This document shows positions 1 to 9,300 of a stretch of 10,242 nt of DNA, in pieces. The DNA comes from Candidatus Altimarinota bacterium. GTDB lineage: Bacteria; Patescibacteriota; Gracilibacteria; BD1-5; UBA6164. Numbering within the stretch: position 1 is the first letter of the stretch; each line of letters opens with the position of its first letter. The notes beneath the pieces are model-generated. The model did no database searches. It saw nothing but the letters and a program-made list of their open reading frames with translations, and was not told the DNA's origin. The position numbers and the translations under genes were made by a program. The stretch is from NCBI GenBank assembly GCA_027066255.1, contig JAMOOA010000108.1:1-10242 (forward strand), given 5' to 3'.

Positions 1-2812
1 GATATAAGTGAGTAATACGCTGAAAAAATCCAAAAAAATGCATTGATCCATAAAGAGTCTGCTGTATCTCTCATATATCAGCATCTCGTATCTTTTGTAT
101 ACGAGACTCTATATTTCCTTTGATATGAGATTGGAAAGTATAGTTTTTGAAAAGTCACTTTTGAGTGATTTCTGTGAGGTATTTTCCTAGATAATCTGCT
201 TTTATAGAGGGGAGCCCTGTATTTTTATTGAGCAGTTGAGCCAGCTCTTTTTGATTTTTTCTTAGGGTACGAGGAGGGAGTTGATTTATATAGTGTATAT
301 AAAAACCTTCTATGATGACCTCCTTTTCTTCTTTGGAAAGAATACGAGGATTTTGGGAGAGCTTCAAAGAAAGAGCATTGAAATCAAGAGAAATGTGCTT
401 TCTTGGAAGTTCAGATTCTGAGAGGTAGTTAGAGGGAGTATCGAGGTCTCCTTTTGTAAGTTTTTCTATAAATACTCTCAAAAATGGAGGAGTTATATTG
501 GATTTTTTTATAGTAGCAGACTGGAGTATTTTTTCGAGTCTTGATTTATATTTTGTCACTTGGTTTTTTCCAATTCCCTTTTTTTCGCTGTAAGAAGAGA
601 AATATAAAATAAGATTCTCTCTTTGTTTCTGAGAAAGTCCTCAGAAAAATATATATTCATCATTAAATAAGTCGTTCCACATCTTCTCATCTTCAGAAAG
701 ACGATATATTTCCCCATAGTTTCCAATAGTATAATCTCACTCTTTGAGATGTTCCTTTTCGAATTGTTTTTGGGTTATAATCTTTCCTTCACGGAGAAGT
801 TTCTGAGGATTTTCTGAAAAAAACCTCTGAAAGAGTTCTTTTATAAAACCCCTTTCTCTTTTAGGAAGACCAGAAACAAATTCGAGATCATCCCCTTGGG
901 AGAGATATCTATGAGAATACTCTCCTCTTGTACTCCAAAGAAGCTTTCAAAAATCTATAGATCATGTATATCATTTTAATGCACTTTCTACCATATCTTT
1001 TTCAAAATCATATCCTTCTTGAAAGCGAGTGATATAATCTGAATCTATTTTCATCTTTGAAATAACATGCTCAAGATAAGTATATACCTGTTTTTTTTCG
1101 AGTTTTCAAGCTTGTATTTTTTTGTAATTCAGAGAGAGAAAGCGAGTAATACTATCAAGTACTTCGATATTGATATAGGGAAGTTTTTCATAGTCCTCTA
1201 TTCCAAGAAGTGTTTTAAGTTGTGTTTGAAACTCCTTTTGGGGAAGTTTCTGAGAAAGAAGCGTTTCGAGTTCTACCATAAACTCGTGAGAAAACCATTT
1301 CACTCGCTCATTCCAATCCTGTTTGGTTCTCTGTCTTGCATTTCCCCACTCAATAGGGTTCGTCATGAGATCCGTAGAACCACGATACATATAGATTCCT
1401 GCTCCACCGATATCTCCTCATGGTGACCACCAAGAACCTTGTTGTTTTTTCTTTTCTAATGAGTCACTTGCAAGTTGTATATACCCCGCTCCAACCAATC
1501 CATTCCATACAGGAGACATCTTATCATCGGCCCCAAAGTATATCTGAAAGAACTTTTCCCTATCAGGTGTATTTTTTGTAAAGTTTTTATCAAGTTCAAA
1601 AACCCCTTCAGCTATTATATTTCCTGCAACAACCCCTCCAACACCAAGTACTAACCCAGTGAAAAACTTCACTATAGGATTAGGAATAGGAAGTTTGAAT
1701 GCAATCCTAAAACCTGCAGCAGCTGTTGCTACATTTGCTACAGATTTGAGATGTCCTCCAATATCTTGAGGTGTTCTGTATCCTTCCGTCAAAATATCTG
1801 TTTCCAATAAAAAAGCTCCTCATATAGCTCAAAGTCATAAAAGTTTTACAAATCTATGAGACTTGAGTAACGCTCTCTGAAATACATTTTGAGAGATACT
1901 ATTCCCATACTTTGTGCTGATTTCTTCGAGAGCGACTATGAACTCTTGTTGAATTTTTTGTATCTCCTTGGAAGCTATATTTTCTGTTTTTATTCATCTA
2001 TCCTTTAGGATTGCAAGAGGAGTATTTTTGAGGGCTTTGATGATTTTCCCGAGCTTTACTTTCTTTCCGGTATTTTGAATCTCAAGAGATCAAGGGTTGA
2101 GAGTAAATCATTTTTTTTCTAGGATTCTGTAGAGTTCAGAATCTCATTTTGAGAAATCAATAATTTCATTTATGTCTACAGAGAGATTTCCTATACGGAT
2201 TTTGTGTATTTTTTGGGCAAGTTTTTCTCAGAGGTGATACTTTCATTCACCTACTAAGATACTTATAGCCCCTCAAATAAGTGTTCTTTCCATCCAGTGA
2301 GAATGAGGGTAATCGATTTCATCACGAAGTGTTTGGAGATCTTCTTCTGTCCAATTTTCTTTGGGAGAGAGCTCTTTACTACTACGAGCTAAGAGATCTA
2401 TCTGGAATGAACCAGAAACTTTCTCTTTTTTATACTTTATGAGTAAATGCCCTCAAGTTAGTATTTCTGCAGATTGTAGATAAGGAAGAAAATCAGGATA
2501 TGGAACTCCCAGATGTTGTTCAGATTTCTTCGTTATCTCCTTTTCTATTGCGAGAAGGAGTTTTTTTTGCATTTTAAGAAAACGAGGTGCCCCTATCGAT
2601 CAGAGCCCTCTTTTTCTGAGTTCTTTATTCAAAACGATGATGTGTATTCATATATATTCTCACTTGATAAGCTGCTCTATGATACGAGTAAATTTTTTAT
2701 CATCTGGGACGTTTCTTCCATCTGGATATTTACCTAAGTCAACAAAGAGAGAAGTATTTTCTCCTCTCTGTTGTTCTATATCACGTATCTGTATCTTTTC
2801 AGATGGAGCCAT
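1..2812 (-). CDS. Gene C: unrecognised protein with Gly-rich membrane region, 3' end missing, UGA read as Gly
   Basis: No family recognised. It starts at ATG 2810-2812 (MAPSEKIQIRDIEQ). This is the only ATG after the in-frame TAA at 2861-2863; starting earlier at TTG 2849-2851 would only translate gene B's tail out of frame. The frame is open for 937 residues to the left edge and continues beyond it. It holds 23 UGA codons, among them 71, 155, 1106, 1418, 1820, 1829 and 1835. Layout: hydrophilic N terminus without signal peptide; a small Gly-rich hydrophobic patch at about 178-190; a charged helical arm to 320; hydrophobic segments at about 321-336, 358-368 and 383-404, all rich in Gly, Ala and Val; a Gly/Trp-rich stretch at 459-479 (GSWWSPGGDIGGAG); then a long Lys/Glu-rich helical arm to the edge. 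It has no cysteine in the visible part. It follows gene B by 10 bases with no ribosome-binding sequence visible, and is therefore the distal gene of the same operon here. Its end and any further gene lie outside the window. Confidence 0.93.
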
Positions 2813-2822
2813 TATCAATATG
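2813..2822 (-). other. B/C junction, 10-base gap without Shine-Dalgarno
   Basis: Gene B ends with TAA 2823-2825 and gene C begins at ATG 2810-2812. The coding-strand sequence before the ATG is ggcactataacatattgata, again with no AGGAGG-like motif. Tight spacing on the same strand indicates cotranscription and possible translational coupling, as at the A/B junction. Confidence 0.72.
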
Positions 2823-5800
2823 TTATAGTGCCTTACGAAGAGCCTGCACAAATATACGTTTTATTCATCACGTTTTAACATCTACGTGAAACTCTTTTAT
2901 TCCTCCACTGAGATCCCTACGAGCTTCTCTTATCTTACCCTCAAAATGTCCTGTATCTATGTTATTCATTTTGTCGGTAATAGATCGAACAATATTCCCA
3001 TCAGAATCTTTAAAACCATAGAAGTATTGTAATCCATCTACTTCAATAATAAGAGACTTTAGTTTCTCAAGACTAAGGGGATTTGTTATAATATTAGCGT
3101 CAATATTGAGCTTGGAAGTAAGGTATTGACGAAGTTTTTTTATGTCAGTTATATCTGCGATAGCTTCAGACCTAGGCTGAGTAGAAAGGTACCTTTGAAG
3201 TCCTTTTATAGGAGCTATACCTTTAGGAATTTCAACTATTTCTCCTGAAAGAAACTGAGACTGAAAATTTCTGAGAGATGTTTCTGCTCATTCTTGAGAG
3301 GTTTCTCTGAGGAGAAAACTTATTCTCTCAAATTCTTCTTGTATATCTGGGCGAAATACTTCCCTTTTTCATTCTCTTATAAAGAGAGGGTGTGACGCAG
3401 GTTTTGGTTTTCTTTTTGGAAGCATTCTTTTTAAAAGTCCTGGTTTCTTTTTAGCCTCTTGGGGAGCTACTTCTTTTGCCGGATGTGTATCTCAGGAATC
3501 TGTGAGAGGAGTATCTTCTATTTGAGGAACGAGTTTTGGTTTTTTACGAGGAGGGGTTACGGGGTCGGGTCATAGACGATTTTCTTTTGCTAAAAAATCA
3601 GGGATCATGTTTTTAGGTACACTTTTCCCTTTAGAGATATATGGATCAAGCTGATTTTTGAATTCTACAAACCTATCCTCAAATACAGTATTTATAGTTC
3701 CATTAGGATGAAATAATTTTGGTAGAACCTCTCTATAAACAGGATCAAATAGGGATTTTATCTTTCACATCCTCTGATCTAACTCCTGTACACCGTTTCA
3801 AATATCAGCTCCAGTGTCTATGATGTCTCCTAGACGTTTTTTATAATGTTCTTGGAGTATCTGTTCTTGCTCAGGAGTAATGTTTTCAGAAGAGAGAGAT
3901 GAAGCACGTTCGAGGGCACTGTTTATACTCTCACGTTTTTTATAAATTTCTCAAATTTCATCAATTCCATCACTTACTTCTTTAGAATTCGCTTCTGCTA
4001 TTGTTCTTTTTCATTTCTCTATAAGAATTACTCTAAGATAAGAAGATTTTCATGTTCCTATAGTACCAAATATATCTCAAAGTTTTCTTCTTTCAGTGAG
4101 TTTTTCCTCTATACTTGCAAGAATATTATCTAATTTTGCGAAAGAATCTCCAGATCATGTGATAATTTCCTCGATATGTTTGGTTATTCCCATTTGAAAC
4201 GACTCATCAAAGGTTGTACCAACATTTTTGATATTTCTCATATCAACAAGGTGTTTGTTTATCTTTTCAAATACCTCTTTTAAGCTTGCATCATTGAGTC
4301 TATTTTCTTCTGCAAAAATGCTTACTATCTTTGAAGTCTTTTCAGAGATAAACGGAGATCAAGAGAATTCCATAAGAAATTTCTTCTTTAAGAGAATTTT
4401 ATGATATTCTTCTGCAGATAATAACTTCCTCTTTCCAGAGTCAGTTTTTCTGGGAGTTTTTCCAATGAAACGTTTTGGAATTTCATTTATTATGAGATTT
4501 AATTGAGGATTTATGTGTGCCACTTTTCAAGTTATTCACATCACTGATCTTAGAAATTTATTTTCTATTGTAGTTCTTGCAAGCATATTATGGAAGTATT
4601 TATCGTTTTTGATAAACATGTACTTTTCCCTATATACTTCCAGTCTTTTTTTCAATTTCTCATCAGGAGAAATCTCATTTTCTGCTTTTGAGATAAAAAA
4701 ATCAATGAGTTTTTCACGGCCTCTTATCTTTTCAAGTTCTTTCTTACTCAACCCAAGATCTTCTATCTTTTTGAGGATTTCAGTAGTATCTTCACCATTT
4801 TTTTCTGCAGTTGTGAGATCACCATAGAGAGTTCGTATGTGTTTATTATACCTAAACATATTTATTCTCATCTTTTTTCCAACAAAAGGAGCTCGACCGA
4901 GTACATTTGCATTTTGATATAGGGTTATGCTTGTTGCTATAGCCCAAGTTGCTCCGACAATACCATTTACAAGATAGTTTTCAATTCAGAAGATTTGGGC
5001 TGTCCAGAGAGACGCTCAAGTTTTGAGTATATTTTTTATGGCATAAGAATTATACTCTTCTTGACTGGAAGGTTGACTCTGGAGTCTTTTTAAAAACACC
5101 ATTCATGCAACAATAGATCTACTTCTTGCTAATTTAATTGATTTTTCTCTCTTACCTACATCAGCTATATAGAGAGAACTTGTAGGATCAGAAAACATAG
5201 GTTTAAAATCTATTACCTTGCTTTTTATAGGTGGTTGTGTCCCATTGTGGCTAGCAGGGGGTTGAAATTGAAAAAGTATTTGACTAGAGTGAGGGTCTGT
5301 TAGTTGTTTCTTGAGACTATCAAAACTCTTCTGAATAGTATTTTCTTTGCTGATAGCAAAATTTTGTAGGATCATTTTTCCAAAAACAATAGCAGGACTT
5401 ATTCACTGAGAGTATTCTTGAGGATACTTTTTCTTTAGCCTTCTTAATAGGCTCGGATTCTCTTTAATGATAAGCCCTAGTGTTTTCATAAGTTCTGTAT
5501 CAGTTTTGATTTTTCATATGTCAAATGTTCCTAAAAAAGGATCTTTTTCTAGCAATCTAAGCTTTGATGAAAAGACATTAAGTTGTTTTTCATTCATTCC
5601 TTGCACCTCAGCAATCTCATCAAAGGCAATAAGTGCTTCAGGAGTGTTGGATCAGGTCATAATAACCCCAGGATGATATCATCAAAAATTAGTTAATGTA
5701 TCTTCAGCAAGAATAGAAAATGGTTCAAAGAGTATATTTTTTTGTCATTCTTTGATTTGTTCCTTAGTTTCTCTTTTCACAACCTTTCTTTCTTTGAGAA

Positions 5801-6386
5801 AATTGATATGGAGGGAATCGATAGTAGAAATCTGATTTAGAAGTAAATCCCTGGTTTCCTTGCTAGAAAGATTGAGGCTTTTGATAGCCTTACCAAAGAT
5901 GCCATTGAGCTTTGTTACAAAATTTGTAAAAGGAGAAGCACTTTTCTGTCACGACTTTACACTTTCCTCAATATATTTGAGAGACTGCTGGATTTTTTTT
6001 ATGAGGACGTCTATATTGTATATTACATTCTGATCAGTATTTCACTCACGTTCTTTTTTTAGAAAAACAATTACCCCTTGAAGTTGTTTTTTCATCTCAT
6101 TGTATTCTTGGGAATCCACAGGAAGTTTACGGAACTCGTATAAGTGTGAATTTATAAACTGATCAAGCTCTGAAAGGAGTTTTGTGTATGTTTTTGTTGC
6201 TTGATTCTCACTCCCTGTTTCAAGATTCTCTATCATTTGTATCACAAGATTCTCTATATCGGGTCTTCCTTGAAGTGTCTGGAACCTCTTTGTATATTGC
6301 TCTAGGATGTTTCCATATTTTTCATCCCAAAGAGGAGCATCGTTTTCTTGAAATTTTGTTACTCTATCGAGCGTATTGTTTGACAT
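2823..6386 (-). CDS. Gene B: 1187-residue unrecognised protein with central membrane stretch and Pro/Lys linker, UGA read as Gly
   Basis: No family recognised. It starts at the only ATG between the upstream in-frame TAA (6405-6407) and the body of the frame (MSNNTLDRVTKF). It ends at TAA 2823-2825 with a basic tail (IFVQALRKAL). The 27 UGA codons, including two adjacent pairs (5682/5679 and 2868/2865), all need to be sense. Layout: hydrophilic helical N-terminal region (1-240) with no signal peptide; a more globular region at about 240-300 containing VIMTGSNTPEALIAFDEI; hydrophobic segments at about 457-467 and 471-489, ending in an Arg/Lys-rich stretch; a long charged helical region (500-930); a Pro/Lys-rich, probably disordered linker (about 937-1000); and a compact C-terminal region (about 1005-1187). 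It contains no cysteine. There is no Shine-Dalgarno-like sequence before the ATG. UGA supplies about 37% of its glycines, the highest share of the three genes. It lies 5 bases after gene A and 10 before gene C. A membrane-anchored scaffold protein is an inference only. Confidence 0.94.
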
Positions 6387-6391
6387 AAGTA
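6387..6391 (-). other. A/B junction, 5-base gap without Shine-Dalgarno
   Basis: The TAA of gene A (6392-6394) and the ATG of gene B (6384-6386) are five bases apart. On the coding strand the 20 bases before the ATG read aatatcttagattaatactt, with no purine-rich stretch resembling AGGAGG. Translation of B therefore probably depends on termination of A or on an SD-independent, AT-rich unstructured leader. There is no room for a promoter or terminator, which supports a single transcript. Confidence 0.75.
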
Positions 6392-9300
6392 TTAATCTAA
6401 GATATTAAGAGCCTTGAGGGCATTATATATATCTACCCTTGCTTGTTCGTCTACCTTCTTACTGTAAGACGGATTTGGAGTATAACTTCCTGTTCCAACA
6501 GGATTTGTTTTTATATTTAACTCTTCAATAAGAAGTCAAACTCTTTTGTTTGAAGCACTTGCAGCAAATGTAGAAAGTACAGATCATCTTATGTTCCCTC
6601 TACGAGCATTTTGAGATATAATCTCTTTTAGAGTTCTTCCAGAAATAGTGAGGGTAGGATCCTTAGTAAGGACATTATCTTTTATATGTTTTCTTATTTT
6701 CTTGAGTTTTTTCTTATACAGAGAATCTGTTATAGTTGTTGCTATTTCTCTGTAATTTGTAGATGATTTAAATGAAACAAGTTCTTTTAATCATTCCATA
6801 TTTTCAGAGAATCAACCAATGGTTACCTTTACTATTTTTTCTACTCTCTTTTTATATTTCCCTTCAAATCCTCTACTTTTTCACTCTATCCACGCATATC
6901 TCCCCCCTCCATTTTTGAAATCTATAATTTTTTGGAGTCCACTTTTATCTTCACTGAAAGTACGAAGAATACTTGATCCAACGGCTCCAACTTTGGCATC
7001 AAATCTCGTTTTAGAGTATGGAGTACTAGTAAGTTTTTCTATAAATAGCTTAAAGAGTCATTTCTCTTCGTCAAATTTGAGAGCATTTTCGATCTTTATA
7101 AGTGTCGTAATTCCGCTAGGAGTAGCTGGTATAGTATCTATAATTCCTAGGGTCACTTCTTCAAGTTTTGTTGCATAGTCTAGTTCTGTTTGAGAAGCTT
7201 GTCATGGAATATTAGATTTTATTCATAACTCTGTTTCTCTTGCGAAATCTATGACTTTTCCAGGAAGGTTGATTTTCTGCAAACTTTGAAGCTGATTTAT
7301 AGTATAGGGAGCTGAGATATTATTGAGATATTGTTGTATCCCCTCTACGAGCTTTGTTCTCTGGACTACAACTTTCTCTATAATATTTTTAGCTGTAATA
7401 GTATCGTTTCCTACATGGAAAGAGCTTCCAAATACATCTTTGGCTTGTTTGTAGGCCTTTTCTGTTTTTGTAAGTTCCTCAGATCATGTAACAAACTCCC
7501 ATATGTTTCCGTCTATAACAACATCACTTTCTATCTTTTGGAGCTTCTTTCTCTTTTTTACTAGGTCATCAACACTTACAAAGGAGTTGTTCATTCCGTT
7601 TACCTCATCCCTTGCTGTTTTGAGTTTTAGGAAATAATCTGTAAATGCTGTTTTTGCTTTTTCTTTGAGTATTTCTACCTCTTTTCCTGGTTTAAAAAGA
7701 GAATCTAATTCAGAAAGCAACCATGCTTTGTTTGGGAGGGCAGCAGTACCTAGAGAACTCATCCCTTGGAGCTTTTTTCTTGTTTTTTTCAAGAGTTCTA
7801 ATTTCTCTCCTATAGAGTTAAATATCTCCGTAACATTTCCTGTACGATTGAGTTTTCCCACTGCTTCTTTAAACTCTCTATGCGCTTTCATTATTTTTTT
7901 GATACCGTTCCTATACTCATCTGTTGTTTCTCCTGCATCTAATGAACTAATACGTGAATCAGGTGCTCCTCCAAGAAGGCTATCACGAAGAGTTCAGTTT
8001 CTTTTATCAATCTCTTTTTGTAGAGTATTTTTTACTTTATTGAGTTCTTTTGTTAGCTCTTCAGATCTTTTTACAATAGATTGAAAAAGAGGATCCCCCT
8101 TTATATTCTCATCAGCCTCATTTATATTAAAAGTTGCAGGATTTATCTTTTTGATAATAGCATCAATTTTATTTTTTTCGGTTTCCAGTTCATTCACCCC
8201 TGTGTTTCCAAATTTTCTTGATACTAGGCTCTTGAGATCCCCCCAGTTCCCTGATATAAATCTCTTTCAATCTTCTCATACCCCATCATATTTACTCATT
8301 TCAGCATCTGCCTGCATGTAAGTTTTGTATCTTACAAGTATTCCACTATTTGGATCCAAGGTAGTCCCAGTAGCTGGTTTTATAAGAAGATCTGTGATAT
8401 TAGCAGTAGGACTATTTAATCACATATTCTTGATTTTTAATATGAGATCATCTATATTATTGAGTCTTTCAGGAAGACCTCGTATTACATCAGCGAATTT
8501 CCTACTTTGAAAAGCATCAAAGAAGTTGTCAATAACACCAGTAGAGACCGAAACCTCGATCGTATTTTGTAATTTTTTGAGAAGTTTCCTAGATTTCTCA
8601 GTATGAGTTGCTCCCCATAATTGTCTCAGGTGGTTATTTATAGCAGTATTGAAGTTTTTATCAACAGAGAAATCTCTGGATTCATAATCTTTATTTCTTA
8701 TATCAAGCCCACTACTAAACACATCACCTAGAGTTGCGTCTCCAGATTCTTTGAATCCATCAGATTTTGTAAGCTTGATAAATGCCTTTAAGTCGTTTAA
8801 TTTTATGTTGTATGGATTTCCTCTATAATTCGGAAATTCACTATTAGTAATGCCCTTGTTTTGCATTGCATTAAATAACTCAGATGCTGCATTAGAATTA
8901 GAAAGATCTACATTTTTTCCTGATTTATGAACCTCATTAAGTATCTTTGCGATGATAAAGTTGTTTGCAACATATGGAAGAGTCCTTCCAGAATCATCTA
9001 CAGAGTTTTCTAGATTTGTCTTATTAATTCTTGTAAGTTTTTCAAATTGTTCTTGATGATCAGAGTTTTCTAGAATAGGAACTACCGTATGAGGTCTGAT
9101 AATTTCAAGTTTTTCATAAAGAGCTTCTTTATTTGCAACCCCATCAACTCCCGTCTCTATAATTCCAGCGATAGAAGGGCCAAGAAGTCCAATACCAGCT
9201 GCTCCAAGGGCAATTTTTTTGAATCAACCAATAAACGCAAGAGCAGCAAATATAAGAACTGCACTTCTCATGTCTCCTCACATGTTTTTGATCACACCCA

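Noticed and set aside
4041..4067. P-loop-like sequence GTIGTGKSS in gene B (residues about 774-782), its last Gly encoded by UGA
   Set aside because: It matches GxxxxGKS, but is preceded by charged helical sequence (EKLTERRKLGDIF) instead of a hydrophobic beta strand, and no Walker B follows at a sensible distance. Probably chance; structure prediction would settle it.
5613..5636. Walker B-like ALIAFDEI in gene B (residues about 251-258)
   Set aside because: No Walker A motif lies upstream in the protein, and the only GxxxxGKS match is about 500 residues downstream, the wrong order for a P-loop NTPase.
9001..9074. Two copies of a 14-mer as the start of a repeat array or mobile-element target duplication
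   Set aside because: Only two copies, in frame within coding sequence, with no inverted repeats or inserted element between them.
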